Assembly (NCBI RefSeq): GCF_000716675.1
Contig: NZ_JNXT01000029.1
Location: 1 to 64,000 of the forward strand
Length of the DNA stretch: 64,000 nucleotides
Direction of reading: 5' to 3'
Source: Streptomyces alboflavus
Lineage (GTDB): Bacteria; Actinomycetota; Actinomycetes; Streptomycetales; Streptomycetaceae
Below the pieces are notes generated by a model. That model searched no databases and was not told the origin of the DNA. It saw only the letters and a program-made list of their open reading frames with translations. Position numbers and translations under genes: made by a program. This document shows, in pieces, positions 18,002-26,194 of this stretch; within the stretch, counting starts at the first letter, position 1, and every line of letters begins with the position of its first letter.

Positions 18002-18913
18002 ATGGGCCCCACGGCTGCGGACACCGCGGTGCGGGACGGCGACGCCGCCTCCCGCGAGTTCGTCCGGGCCGCGCCCCCGCCCGGCGGCGGGGTCGTGTCC
18101 GCCGTCGGCTACCGCAGTCGGGGCCGGCGCCCCGCCCTGCACCGCGGCCTGCCGTCCCCGTACCTCACGCTGATCTTCTCCCTCGACGGCCCCGTCACCA
18201 CCGGCCGCACCCCCGCCGAGGCGACCGGCCCCGACGCCGTCCGCACGGACATCGTCGTCGGCGGCCTCCACCAGAGCCCCGCCTACGTCGTCCAGCCCGA
18301 GCACGAGGCCGGCATCCAGCTCGCCGTGCACCCGCTCGCGGCCCGCGCGCTCCTCGGCCTGCCCGCCGCCGAGCTGGCCGGACAGCTCGTCACCGACGGC
18401 ACCGACGTGCTCGGCCGCATCGCCGCCGACGTCCGGGAGCGCCTCTGCGAGCAGGACGCCTGGAGCGACCGGTTCGCCTTCCTCAACGCCTACTTGGCCC
18501 GCCGCGCGGCCGACGCCGAGCGGGCCGGGGCGGTGCGGCCCGAGGTCGGCGAGGCCTGGGCCTGGCTCGCCCGGCACCGCGGCGCGGGCACCCTGCGCGG
18601 CCTGTCCGCGCACGTCGCCCTCAGCGAACGCCGCCTGTCCGCGCTGTTCCGGGCTGAGACCGGCGTCACCCCCAAGCAGGCCGCCCGCCTCATCCGCTTC
18701 CAGCACGCGAAGGCCGCCGTCGTCCGTGCGGTCGCCGCGGGCGCGCGCCCCGACCTCGCCCGGATCGCCGCCGACCGCGGGTACTACGACCACTCCCACC
18801 TCGTCCGGGACTTCCAGCAGTACACGGGCCTGAGCCCCAGCGCCTGGGTGGCCGAGGAGTGCCGGAATATCCAAGCCGGGGGGCACGGGGGCGGCGAAGA
18901 CTGGGACGCATGA
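18002..18913 (+). CDS. AraC-family transcriptional regulator
   Basis: 303 aa. The C-terminal 100 residues form the double HTH of AraC/XylS proteins: GLSAHVALSERRLSALFRAE, TGVTPKQAARLIRFQHAKA, IAADRGYYDHSHLVRDFQQY and TGLSPSAW. The N-terminal 190 residues form a small-ligand or dimerisation domain resembling that of DUF6597-type AraC proteins. Its stop overlaps the start of the VOC gene by four bases (ATGA), so the two are co-translated. It likely regulates its own operon or the VOC partner; this is inferred from coupling. Confidence 0.88.
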   Translation: MGPTAADTAVRDGDAASREFVRAAPPPGGGVVSAVGYRSRGRRPALHRGLPSPYLTLIFSLDGPVTTGRTPAEATGPDAVRTDIVVGGLHQSPAYVVQPEHEAGIQLAVHPLAARALLGLPAAELAGQLVTDGTDVLGRIAADVRERLCEQDAWSDRFAFLNAYLARRAADAERAGAVRPEVGEAWAWLARHRGAGTLRGLSAHVALSERRLSALFRAETGVTPKQAARLIRFQHAKAAVVRAVAAGARPDLARIAADRGYYDHSHLVRDFQQYTGLSPSAWVAEECRNIQAGGHGGGEDWDA

Positions 18914-19374
18914 ACAGCAACGAGAACCCGCAGAACGTGCAGAACGCGCAAACCAGCCAGACCGTGGCGAACCGTCGCCCGGCCGACGTCTGGGCCACCT
19001 TCCAGGCCCAGGACGCCCCCGCCCTCATCGACTTCCTCGTCGGCACCGTCGGCTTCCTGCGCACCGCCGTCTACGAGGACGGCGGCCGCGTCGCCCACGC
19101 CCAGCTCGACTGGCCCGAGGGCGGCGGCGTCATGCTCGGCAGCCACGACCCGAAGGCCGCCGAGTGGTGCCTGCAGCCGGGCACGTTCGGCGCGTACGTC
19201 GTCACCGACCACGTCGACGACCTCTACCTCCGCCTCACCACCGCAGGCGTGAAGGTGATCCGCGAGATCGAGGACCAGCCGTACGGCAGCCGGGAGTTCG
19301 CGATCGCCGACCCCGAGGGCAACAAGTGGTCCTTCGGCACCTACCGCGGTGAGCCCCGCCCCGACCAGGGCTGA
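18910..19374 (+). CDS. VOC (glyoxalase/bleomycin-resistance fold) protein
   Basis: 154 aa. After a Gln/Asn-rich 20-residue tail the VOC fold is evident: VWATFQAQDAPALIDFLVGT, the central GVMLGSHDP, and the second betaalphabetabetabeta unit ending EFAIADPEGNKWSFGTYRGE, where the Glu is a usual metal ligand. Such partners of AraC regulators are often dioxygenases, isomerases or binding proteins; no substrate can be named. Translationally coupled to the AraC gene by an ATGA overlap. Confidence 0.85.
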   Translation: MNSNENPQNVQNAQTSQTVANRRPADVWATFQAQDAPALIDFLVGTVGFLRTAVYEDGGRVAHAQLDWPEGGGVMLGSHDPKAAEWCLQPGTFGAYVVTDHVDDLYLRLTTAGVKVIREIEDQPYGSREFAIADPEGNKWSFGTYRGEPRPDQG

Positions 19375-19402
19375 TGCCGTACCGGAGTGATAGCTTGCGG
19401 AC

Positions 19403-19560
19403 GCCAGTCGTACCCGCACCTGGGTCGGGGAATCCGGTGGGAATCCGGAACTGACGCGCAGCGGTGAGGGGGACGGGCGGGGCCAGCGGCCACTGGGAGT
19501 CCACGGACCCCCGGGAAGGCGGCCCCGCCCGGACGAACCCGAGTCCGAAGACCTGCTGGC
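19403..19560 (+). promoter_or_regulatory. Cobalamin riboswitch
   Basis: All the landmarks of the B12 aptamer are in order: closing stem GCCAG (19403) with CTGGC (19556); the core GGGGAATCCGGTGGGAATCC followed by an ACTGACGCGCAGCGGTGA segment; a GGCCACTGGG and GGGAAGGCGGCCCC peripheral region; and the B12 box GAGTCCGAAGACCTGC. A 9-bp hairpin at 19562-19583 (CCGCCGTCC, GCAC loop, GGGCGGCGG) and a short stem overlapping the start region probably form the switch. High coenzyme B12 should lower expression of the transporter at 19633-22609. Confidence 0.88.
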
Positions 19561-19632
19561 ACCGCCGTCCGCACGGGCGGCGGAGTTCGCAGACCAGGCT
19601 CCGCGCATGAGCCCTGAGACTCGGGAAGACGT

Positions 19633-20676
19633 GTGCCTTCGACCACGCGGCGCGCTCGCCGCATCCCCCTCACCGCCCTGCTGGGTGCGGGCCTCCTCCT
19701 GCTGACCGCGTGCGGCGGCTCGCCGACGAAGACGTCGGACAAGGCGCGGCCCGGTTACCCCGTCACCCTCACCACGTGCGGCGAGAAGACCAAGGTGCAG
19801 GCCCCGCCGAAGCGGGCCGTCTCCCTCGACCAGGGCTCCACCGAGATCCTGCTCTCCCTCGGCCTGGCCGACCGCATGGTCGGCACCGGCACCTGGACGG
19901 ACCCCGTCCTGAAGGGCCTGGAGAAGGAGAACGCCAAGGTCCCGCGGCTCGCCGACCGCTACCCGTCGCTTGAGAAGGTCCTCGACGAGGAACCCGACTT
20001 CGTCAGCGCCTCGTTCCTCTACACCGTCGGCAAGGGCGGCGTCGCCGACCGCGCCAAGTTCACCGAACTCGGCGTCCCCGTCTACGTCTCGCCGACCGAC
20101 TGCGCGGGCAAGGACAACGCCGGTGACGACGACGGCACCCGCACCAAGACCCTCACCATGGACACCGTGTACGGCGAGATCCGCGACCTCGCCCGGGTCT
20201 TCGACGTGGAGAAGCGCGGCGAGAAGCTGATCGCGGACCTCAAGTCCCGTGCCGCGAAGGCCGCCGGGTCCGTCGACGCCTCCGACACCACTCTCATGTA
20301 CTGGTTCGCCAACTCCGAGGCCCCCTACATCGCGGGCTGCTGCGGCGCCCCCGGCGTCATCACCCGTGAACTCGGCGTGAAGAACGCCTTCGCCGACACC
20401 CGCGAGGAGTGGCCCCAGATCAACTGGGAGACCATCGCCGACCGCGACCCCGACGTCCTCGTCATCGGCGACCTCACCCGCAGGTCCCAGTCCGCCGAGT
20501 CCGCCCGCCAGAAGATCAAGTTCCTGGAGTCCAACCCGGCCACGAAGAACCTCACGGCCGTGAAGAAGAAGCGCTACGTCCTCCTCAGCGGCCAGGCCCT
20601 GAACCCGAGCATCCGTACCGTCGACGGCATCGAACAAGTCGCGGCGGCGCTGCGCGAGTTCGGCCTGGCGAAGTGA
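19633..20676 (+). CDS. ABC importer substrate-binding lipoprotein (corrinoid/cobalt-type, BtuF-like)
   Basis: 347 aa. Basic n-region MPSTTRRARRIPL, hydrophobic core and lipobox LLLLTACGGS, so it is a lipid-anchored solute-binding protein on the outer face of the membrane. The body is a helical-backbone (class III) binding fold: PKRAVSLDQGSTEILLSLGL, GLADRMVGTGTW, INWETIADRDPDVLVIGDL. Such proteins are sometimes named putative F420-0 binding proteins in automatic annotation, but the B12 riboswitch upstream argues for a corrinoid or cobalt-complex ligand. GTG 19633 is used; another GTG lies two bases earlier, out of frame. The stop overlaps the permease start. Confidence 0.85.
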   Translation: MPSTTRRARRIPLTALLGAGLLLLTACGGSPTKTSDKARPGYPVTLTTCGEKTKVQAPPKRAVSLDQGSTEILLSLGLADRMVGTGTWTDPVLKGLEKENAKVPRLADRYPSLEKVLDEEPDFVSASFLYTVGKGGVADRAKFTELGVPVYVSPTDCAGKDNAGDDDGTRTKTLTMDTVYGEIRDLARVFDVEKRGEKLIADLKSRAAKAAGSVDASDTTLMYWFANSEAPYIAGCCGAPGVITRELGVKNAFADTREEWPQINWETIADRDPDVLVIGDLTRRSQSAESARQKIKFLESNPATKNLTAVKKKRYVLLSGQALNPSIRTVDGIEQVAAALREFGLAK

Positions 20677-21728
20677 GCGGCGCCGCGGGCGGCGGTGGCG
20701 CGCATCGCCTGCGCTCGGCGCTGCGCGGCGGACTGCTCACCCTGGCCGGGCTCGCCGTCCTGTTCCTCTCGGTCGCCGTGGCCGTCACCATCGGCCCCGC
20801 CGACATCTCCGTGCCCGACGTGTGGTCGGCCGTGGCCGCCCACCTCGGCTGGGGCGAGGCGGAGCTGACGCCGATCCGCGACGGCATCGTGTGGAACCTG
20901 CGGATGCCGCGCACGGTCCTCGCGGCGGTGTGCGGCGCGGGCCTCGCCGTGTGCGGGGCGGTGCTCCAGTCGCTCCTTCGCAACCCGCTCGCCGACCCGT
21001 TCGTGCTCGGCGTCTCCTCCGGCGCGTCCACGGGCGCCGTCGCCGTCGTGGTCCTCGGTGTCGGCGGGGGAGTGCTCACGGTGTCGGCGGGCGCGTTCAT
21101 CGGCGCCGTCGTGTCGTTCGCGCTCGTCCTGCTGCTCAGCCACACCCTCGGCGACACCACGGACCGGGTGGTCCTCTCCGGGGTCGCCGCGATGCAGCTC
21201 TTCTCCGCGCTCACCTCCTTCGTCGTCCTCACCGCGGCCGACGCGGAGACCACGCGCGGCGTGCTGTTCTGGCTGCTCGGCTCGCTGAGCGGCGCGGCCT
21301 GGACGGACGTCTGGACATGCGGCGCGGTGCTCGTCGTCGTGCTCACCGTGTGCCTGCTGCACGCCCGCACGCTCGACGCGTTCGCCTTCGGCCAGGACGC
21401 GGCGGCCACCCTCGGCGTCCATGTGGGCCGGGTGCGCGTGCTCCTCCTGTGCACCACGGCGCTCCTGACGGCGGCCCTGGTCAGCAGCGCCGGGGCGATC
21501 GGGTTCGTGGGCCTGGCGCTGCCGCACGCGGCCCGGGCGGTGGTGGGCGCGGGCCATCCGCGGCTGCTCCCGGTGACGGCGCTCGCGGGCGCGGTGTTCC
21601 TGATCTGGGTGGACACCCTCGCCCGCACGGTCCTCGACCCGCAGGAGGTCCCGGTGGGGGTGGTCACGTCACTGATCGGCGTACCGGCGTTCGTGGCGGT
21701 GCTGTACCGGACGCGGAGGAGCCGATGA
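20673..21728 (+). CDS. FecCD/BtuC-family ABC permease
   Basis: 351 aa. GTG 20673 overlaps the preceding TGA (GTGA). About nine to ten membrane segments, with FecCD family blocks: WNLRMPRTVLAAVCGAGLAV, GAVLQSLLRNPLADPFVLGV, SSGASTGA, the cytoplasmic coupling region and GAIGFVGLALPHAARAVVGA. It forms the membrane channel with the ATPase encoded next (ATGA overlap at 21725). It belongs to the iron-siderophore/B12 importer class, consistent with the riboswitch. Confidence 0.9.
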   Translation: MSGAAGGGGAHRLRSALRGGLLTLAGLAVLFLSVAVAVTIGPADISVPDVWSAVAAHLGWGEAELTPIRDGIVWNLRMPRTVLAAVCGAGLAVCGAVLQSLLRNPLADPFVLGVSSGASTGAVAVVVLGVGGGVLTVSAGAFIGAVVSFALVLLLSHTLGDTTDRVVLSGVAAMQLFSALTSFVVLTAADAETTRGVLFWLLGSLSGAAWTDVWTCGAVLVVVLTVCLLHARTLDAFAFGQDAAATLGVHVGRVRVLLLCTTALLTAALVSSAGAIGFVGLALPHAARAVVGAGHPRLLPVTALAGAVFLIWVDTLARTVLDPQEVPVGVVTSLIGVPAFVAVLYRTRRSR

Positions 21729-22609
21729 CGTACGAGAAGCGTGTGACGTACGAGAAGCGTGTGGCCTACGAGAGGCCTGGGGCGCACGAGAAGCCTGGGG
21801 CGCACGAGAACCCCGCGCCCTCCGGCCTCGCGGCGGACCGGGTCGCCCACGAGGCCGGGGGCCGCCTCATCGTCGACGGCATCACCCTCGCCCCCCGGCC
21901 GGGCACCACCCTCGGCCTGATCGGCCCGAACGGCTCCGGCAAGTCCACGCTGCTGCGCCTCCTCGCGGGCGTCCTCGCGCCCGCGGCGGGCGTGGTCACG
22001 CTGGACGGCACGCCGCTGCCCCGGCTCGGCCGCAGACAGACGGCGCGCAGGCTCGCGGTGGTCGACCAGCACGCGACCACCCAGGTGGAGTTGACCGTAC
22101 GGGAGGTGGTGGCCCTCGGCCGCATCCCGCACCGCAGGCCGTTCTCGGGCACCACCCCCGCCGACGAGCGGGCCGTCCGGGACGCCCTGGACCGCACCTC
22201 CCTCACCGACCGGGCCGACCAGTCCTGGCACACCCTCTCCGGCGGCGAACGCCAACGCGCCCACATCGCCCGCGCCCTGGCCCAGGCGCCGCGCGAACTG
22301 CTCCTCGACGAGCCGACCAACCACCTCGACATCCAGCACCAGTTGGACCTCCTGAACCTGATCGCCTCGCTCCCCGTGACGACGGTGATCGCCCTGCACG
22401 ACCTCAACCTGGCCGCCATGTTCTGCGACGAGATCCTGGTCCTGAGGGAGGGCAGGGCGTACGCGCACGGCACGCCCGCGGAGGTCGTCACTGAGGAGCT
22501 GATCGCGGAGGTGTACGGGGTGCGGGCGCGGGTGACGCCCCCGGCGGACGCGCTGGACCACGTGTCGGTCCGCTTCCTGAGAACGCCACCGCGACAGCCG
22601 GGTCCTTAG
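21725..22609 (+). CDS. ABC importer ATPase (BtuD/FecE type) with repeat-built N-terminus
   Basis: 294 aa. Walker A GLIGPNGSGKSTLLRLLAGV, Q-loop VVDQHATTQVELTV, signature LSGGERQRAHIARALAQ, Walker B ELLLDEPTNHLDIQHQ and the switch His in VIALHDLNLAAM are intact, so it should hydrolyse ATP to power the importer. The first 30 residues are unusual: five hexapeptide copies (TYEKRV, TYEKRV, AYERPG, AHEKPG, AHENPA) encoded by tandem 18-bp repeats at about 21728-21817. The ATG overlaps the permease stop (ATGA). If a later start were used the repeats would be untranslated leader, but no alternative initiator with a ribosome site is obvious. Confidence 0.9.
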   Translation: MTYEKRVTYEKRVAYERPGAHEKPGAHENPAPSGLAADRVAHEAGGRLIVDGITLAPRPGTTLGLIGPNGSGKSTLLRLLAGVLAPAAGVVTLDGTPLPRLGRRQTARRLAVVDQHATTQVELTVREVVALGRIPHRRPFSGTTPADERAVRDALDRTSLTDRADQSWHTLSGGERQRAHIARALAQAPRELLLDEPTNHLDIQHQLDLLNLIASLPVTTVIALHDLNLAAMFCDEILVLREGRAYAHGTPAEVVTEELIAEVYGVRARVTPPADALDHVSVRFLRTPPRQPGP

Positions 22610-22666
22610 ACTCGCCGGAGACCCGCGACGAGATCACCGGAGAACCCGCAGCGAGGGGGAGGGCCC

Positions 22667-23167
22667 ATGACGCGCCAGAGGATCCCGGACGACGACGAGG
22701 TCCCCCTCGACGTCCTCACCCACCTGCGCGCCGTGTGCCTGAACCTCCCCGAGGCGCACGAGGAACCGGCCTGGATCGGCACCCGCTGGCGCATCCGCAC
22801 CGCGACCTTCGCGCACGTCTACCTGACCGACCTGTCCCGCTCGGACTCCCCGTCGGCGCGGGCCATCGCGACCGAGGGACTCACGACGACCCTCACGTTC
22901 CGCTCCGGCGGCGAGGAGTTCGAGGCGCTGACCCACGCGGGTGCCCCGTTCTTCCGCGTCTCCTGGGGCAGGAACGTCGTGGGCATGCGCCTGGACGGGG
23001 ACACCGACTGGGCCGAGGTGACGGAACTCCTCACCGAGAGCTACCGCGTTCAGGCGCCGAAGCGGCTCGCGGCGCGGATCGACGGCACACCCCCGGCGGC
23101 CGGGTCCACGGGCGAAAACGGAGGAGATCCATCCGATCGGCGGAGGAGGGAACGTTCTTCCAGGTGA
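22667..23167 (+). CDS. MmcQ/YjbR-like protein
   Basis: 166 aa. The family signature is clear: LTHLRAVCLNLPEAHEEPAW, GTRWRIRTATFAHVYL, then SWGRNVVGMRLDGDTDWAEV, TELLTESYRVQAPKRLAARI. These small proteins adopt a CyaY-like or double-wing DNA-binding-like fold; their role is not established. The last 25 residues are a Gly/Asp/Arg-rich tail. It follows the ABC operon by 57 bases and may be read from it or its own promoter. Confidence 0.8.
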   Translation: MTRQRIPDDDEVPLDVLTHLRAVCLNLPEAHEEPAWIGTRWRIRTATFAHVYLTDLSRSDSPSARAIATEGLTTTLTFRSGGEEFEALTHAGAPFFRVSWGRNVVGMRLDGDTDWAEVTELLTESYRVQAPKRLAARIDGTPPAAGSTGENGGDPSDRRRRERSSR

Positions 23168-23283
23168 ACGGGGTGCCGTTTGATCAATCGGGGTGACGCG
23201 GGGCTGCGATCCTCGGGCCGAAAGCCGCCCCGGACCGCTCCTGGCCCGGGGCCGAACCGACCCCCCTCACCAAGGAGTTCCCC

Positions 23284-23574
23284 GTGCCCGTCCGCCGCCT
23301 GGTGACCAGCGCCTTCGCCGCCGCCGCTCTCGCGTTCACGTCCCTGGGCGCGGTGACCGTCACCGCGACCCCCGCGGCCGCCGACCCGTGCGGCTTCTAC
23401 GAGACCTCCTCCGACGCCTTCTACAACCACTGCACGTCGGACGGCTCCCGCGTCGTCATCCACGTCAGGGTCGCCCTGGCGCCCGACTACGAGCGCTGCG
23501 TCGGCCCCGGCAAGACGTGGCTGGGCTCGGCGAGCAAGATCCAGGGGGCGCACTACGTCAACCGCACCTGCTGA
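23284..23574 (+). CDS. Small secreted disulfide protein (DUF6355-like)
   Basis: 96 aa. MPVRRLVTSAFAAAALAFTS is a signal peptide with a probable cleavage after AAA near residue 36. The mature 60 residues contain four Cys (DPCGFYETSS, AFYNHCTSDG, YERCVGPGKTW and the C-terminal NRTC), suggesting two disulfides. The CGFYET...YNHC pattern matches what I know as DUF6355, small secreted proteins seen in actinomycetes, some near natural-product genes. The GTG at 23284 follows AAGGAG. No partner gene is evident. Confidence 0.75.
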   Translation: MPVRRLVTSAFAAAALAFTSLGAVTVTATPAAADPCGFYETSSDAFYNHCTSDGSRVVIHVRVALAPDYERCVGPGKTWLGSASKIQGAHYVNRTC

Positions 23575-23623
23575 CGACGGAACTTCGGTGAGAAGGTGAC
23601 GCTGCCGGCGGGCGGCGCCACCA

Positions 23624-23661
23624 GCGGCCCGGGCGCGCGCACCAGCGCGCACCCGGGCCGC
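23624..23661. terminator. Hairpin terminator
   Basis: GCGGCCCGGG at 23624 pairs with CCCGGGCCGC at 23652, extended internally by GCGCG/CGCGC. It lies 50 bases after the small secreted gene. Confidence 0.75.
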
Positions 23662-23700
23662 CGCCGCTTCCCGCCCGCGCTCCCTCGTAGAGTTCAGTCG

Positions 23701-24300
23701 ATGATCCCTCGCATACGTACGACAGCACGCGTCGCGGCCCTGGGCGCGGCCGTCGTCCTCCTGACCGCGGCCTGCGGCGGCCAGGCCGACCGGTCCGAGG
23801 GCCCGTCCGAACGGTCCGCCGAGCCGCCCGCGTCCAGCTCGCCGCCCGCTGACGAGGGACAGCTCGTCGAGTGGGGAAAGGGCGACGCGGAGGACGCGTT
23901 GCGGCGGGCCGACAGGGCTCTCGACTACGACGACACGCCTGTCGAACTGGTCGACAGCGACATCACGTCCCTCTCCGACGGGCTCAGGAAGACGTTCCCG
24001 ACGCCGGGCGAGCGGCCCTACCGCCTCGACATCACCTGCGTGGCCCCGAACACCGACGAGATCACGCTCACGCTCGGCCGTGGCGACGACGAGCAGGAGT
24101 GGGTCGTCGCCTGCGGCGAACGGCAGGCGGACCAGTTCAACATCCCGGCGGGCGCCGCCCCGTTCACGGCCCGCGTCGCCCCCGACAAGCGGCGGTCCGA
24201 GAACCTGGCCGAGATCGTCTGGCGTCTGAACACCATCGCCACAGACGACGTGTTCGACTGCGAGGACGACATCGCCGGCTGCGACGAGGAAGCTTCCTAG
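23701..24300 (+). CDS. Lipoprotein of unknown function
   Basis: 199 aa. MIPRIRTTARVAALGAAVVL with the lipobox LLTAACGGQ indicates lipid anchoring outside the membrane. A Ser/Pro/Glu-rich linker spans residues about 25-55. The globular part is acidic and has three Cys pairs or singles (DITCVAPNTD, WVVACGERQ, DCEDDIAGCDE). The C-terminus is very acidic. No family recognised. ATG at 23701 is the only start that keeps the signal peptide. Confidence 0.75.
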   Translation: MIPRIRTTARVAALGAAVVLLTAACGGQADRSEGPSERSAEPPASSSPPADEGQLVEWGKGDAEDALRRADRALDYDDTPVELVDSDITSLSDGLRKTFPTPGERPYRLDITCVAPNTDEITLTLGRGDDEQEWVVACGERQADQFNIPAGAAPFTARVAPDKRRSENLAEIVWRLNTIATDDVFDCEDDIAGCDEEAS

Positions 24301-24318
24301 CCGACCTCGGGGCCCGTC

Positions 24319-24486
24319 CTAGAGGCTGTCCAGGAAGTTGCCGACGGCCTCCACGACGCGGTTCTTGCGGCGGTGCGCCTTGCTGCAGTAGAGCCGCCTG
24401 CGCCACCTGCGCGGCTGCGGCACCGGCTTGTTGCACCACGTGCACGGCAAGGTCCGTGTCGTCGCTGTTCTTGCTCCCCCGTACAT
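24319..24486 (-). CDS. Small basic zinc-ribbon-like protein (55 aa)
   Basis: ATG at 24486, TAG at 24319. The product has CTWCNKPVPQPRRWRRR, then LYCSKAHRRKNR: a CxxC pair followed by a third Cys and His that could bind zinc. It is rich in Arg/Lys and ends in an amphipathic segment VVEAVGNFLDSL. Codon third positions are GC-rich. It lies nine bases downstream of arsM on the same strand, so it may be at the end of that transcript. Similar tiny basic Cys proteins occur widely in Streptomyces; role unknown, possibly nucleic-acid binding. Confidence 0.65.
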   Translation of the reverse strand: MYGGARTATTRTLPCTWCNKPVPQPRRWRRRLYCSKAHRRKNRVVEAVGNFLDSL

Positions 24487-24495
24487 GCCCGCACT

Positions 24496-25245
24496 TTAAC
24501 CGGTGGGCTTGGTGGCGCGGACGATCGCGGAACGCATGCTGTCGGCGACGGTGTGGGTCGGGGTGATCTCGATGTCGGTGAAGCCCGCGGCTTCAAGGCC
24601 TCGCCGGTACTCGGAGAAGGACAGCGCGCCCGCGATGCAGCCGACATAGTCGCCGCGTTCGGCTCGCTGGGCGGGGGAGAGGGCGTCGTCGGCGACGACG
24701 TCCGAGACGCCGACGCGGCCGCCCGGCGCGAGGACGCGGAACATCTCCGCGAAGACGGCGGGCTTGTCGGTGGACAGATTGATCACGCAGTTGGAGATCA
24801 CGACGTCGACGGTGTCCGCGGGCAGCGGGACGGCCTCGATGGTGCCCTTGAGGAACTCCACGTTGGTGGCACCGGCCTTCTTCTGGTTGGCCAGCGCGAG
24901 GGCGAGCATCTCGTCGGTCATGTCCAGGCCGTACGCCTTCCCGGTCGGCCCGACCCTGCGGGCGGACAGCAGGACGTCGATCCCGCCGCCGGAGCCGAGG
25001 TCGAGGACGCGCTCGCCCTCACGGAGTTCGGCCACGGCCGTCGGGTTGCCGCAGCCCAGGGAGGCGGCGACGGCCTCGGCGGGCAGGGTGGCGCGCTCGT
25101 CGGCCGGGTACAGGGCCCCGCCGAAGGTGTCGTCGACCTCGACGGGCTCGGGCCCGCAACACCCGGTGCGGGCTTCGGCCGCCTGTGCGGCGGCGGCGTA
25201 ACGGCGGCGGACGGTCTCACGCAGGTCAGTGGGCTGATCGCTCAT
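24496..25245 (-). CDS. arsM: Arsenite S-adenosylmethionine methyltransferase
   Basis: 249 aa. It methylates As(III) with SAM, giving methylated and volatile arsenicals. The SAM site is VLDLGSGGGIDVLLSARRVG. The arsenic-binding cysteines expected in ArsM are present at about residues 65 (SLGCGNP), 153 (SNCVINL) and 203 (YVGCIAGAL), with a further CC pair at 29-30 (TGCCGPE). It is transcribed divergently from arsR across about 70 bases that contain two copies of a probable ArsR site, so arsenite should induce it. Confidence 0.93.
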   Translation of the reverse strand: MSDQPTDLRETVRRRYAAAAQAAEARTGCCGPEPVEVDDTFGGALYPADERATLPAEAVAASLGCGNPTAVAELREGERVLDLGSGGGIDVLLSARRVGPTGKAYGLDMTDEMLALALANQKKAGATNVEFLKGTIEAVPLPADTVDVVISNCVINLSTDKPAVFAEMFRVLAPGGRVGVSDVVADDALSPAQRAERGDYVGCIAGALSFSEYRRGLEAAGFTDIEITPTHTVADSMRSAIVRATKPTG

Positions 25246-25259
25246 GACGTGCCTCCTGA

Positions 25260-25308
25260 TTCGAAGTCTGTCTATGCAACGTTGCGCCTTGGATCGAAAC
25301 TTGTCAAC
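25260..25308. promoter_or_regulatory. Putative ArsR operator, two related half-sites
   Basis: Between the divergent arsM and arsR starts are two copies of one pattern: TTCGAAGTCTGTCTAT (25260-25275) and ATCGAAACTTGTCAAC (25293-25308). The agreement is TCGAA-n2-CT-GTC. The second lies eight bases upstream of the arsR start codon. Position and duplication suggest autoregulation of both transcripts; binding is inferred. Confidence 0.55.
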
Positions 25309-25316
25309 ATAGAGGA

Positions 25317-25712
25317 ATGCCGAAACAAGAGCTCGTGGTGCTGGGGCAGACGGCCGCGCCGGCCGCGGACGGATGCTGCCCGGAGCTGCTGACCGCGCCC
25401 CTGGCCGAGGATCAGGCCGCGGAGCTGGCCAAGGTGTTCAAGGCCCTGGGCGACCCGGTCCGGCTGCGCCTGCTCTCGATGATCGCCTCGGGCGCGGGCG
25501 GCGAGATCTGCGTCTGCGACCTCACCCCCGCCTTCGACCTCTCCCAGCCGACCATCTCCCACCACCTCAAGCTCCTGCGGCAGGCCGGACTCATCGACTG
25601 CGAACGGCGCGGCACCTGGGTCTACTACTGGCTGCTGCCCGAGACGACCGACAGACTCGCCGGGATCCTCACCCGCCCGGGCCGACCCGCCCCCGCGGCG
25701 CCGCGCTCATGA
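25317..25712 (+). CDS. arsR: ArsR/SmtB-family arsenite-responsive repressor
   Basis: 131 aa winged-helix repressor. The HTH is AFDLSQPTISHHLKLLRQAG and the wing CERRGTWVYYWLL. The metal-sensing pair EICVCDL (Cys65, Cys67) is the classical ELCVCDL site of As(III)/Sb(III) sensors. A further Cys20-Cys21 pair near the N-terminus could be a third ligand, as in non-canonical actinobacterial ArsR proteins. The gene overlaps arsC by four bases (ATGA). Confidence 0.93.
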   Translation: MPKQELVVLGQTAAPAADGCCPELLTAPLAEDQAAELAKVFKALGDPVRLRLLSMIASGAGGEICVCDLTPAFDLSQPTISHHLKLLRQAGLIDCERRGTWVYYWLLPETTDRLAGILTRPGRPAPAAPRS

Positions 25713-26173
25713 TCGAGGCGACGCCCATGCCTGAAGGTTCAGACGGCCCAGACGGCCCAGACGGCTCTGGCAGCCGAAAGCCGTCCGTACTCTTCGTCTG
25801 CGTCCACAACGCGGGCCGCTCCCAGATGGCCGCCGCCTGGCTGACCCACCTGGCGGGGGACCGCGTCGAGGTCCGGTCGGCGGGTTCGGCACCCGGTGCC
25901 GCCGTGAACCCGGCCGCCGTCGAGGCCATGGCGGAGGTCGGCATCGACATCTCCGACCGGGCGCCGAAGCTCCTCACCGTCGACGCGGTACGGGAGTCGG
26001 ACGTCTGCGTCACCATGGGCTGCGGCGACACCTGCCCCGTCTTCCCCGGCAAGCGCTACCTCGACTGGCAGCTGGCCGATCCGGCCGGGCAGGGCGTCGC
26101 CGCCGTACGCCCGATCCGCGACGAGATCGAGTCCCTGGTCCGGGGCCTGCTCGCGGAGATCGCGCCCGAGTAG
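25709..26173 (+). CDS. arsC: Arsenate reductase, low-molecular-weight phosphatase type
   Basis: 154 aa. After a Gly/Asp/Pro-rich 24-residue tail the LMW-PTP fold begins SVLFVCVHNAGRSQMAAAWL, with the CX5R P-loop nucleophile Cys. Two more Cys in TMGCGDTCPVF give the disulfide relay of thioredoxin- or mycothiol-linked arsenate reductases. It reduces arsenate to arsenite for methylation by ArsM or export by the ACR3 pump. ATG 25709 overlaps the arsR stop; a second ATG 18 bases on (MPEGSD) is possible. Confidence 0.9.
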   Translation: MIEATPMPEGSDGPDGPDGSGSRKPSVLFVCVHNAGRSQMAAAWLTHLAGDRVEVRSAGSAPGAAVNPAAVEAMAEVGIDISDRAPKLLTVDAVRESDVCVTMGCGDTCPVFPGKRYLDWQLADPAGQGVAAVRPIRDEIESLVRGLLAEIAPE

Positions 26174-26194
26174 CTTCTGGCGGGCATATGGCCC

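Noticed and set aside
16640..18886. 748-aa minus-strand frame across the phosphatase and AraC genes
   Set aside because: Spans two genes on different strands and a promoter gap. No recognisable domain.
20585..22561. Long antisense frame over the ABC permease and ATPase
   Set aside because: Both covered genes have complete family motifs and overlapping starts. The frame is a shadow.
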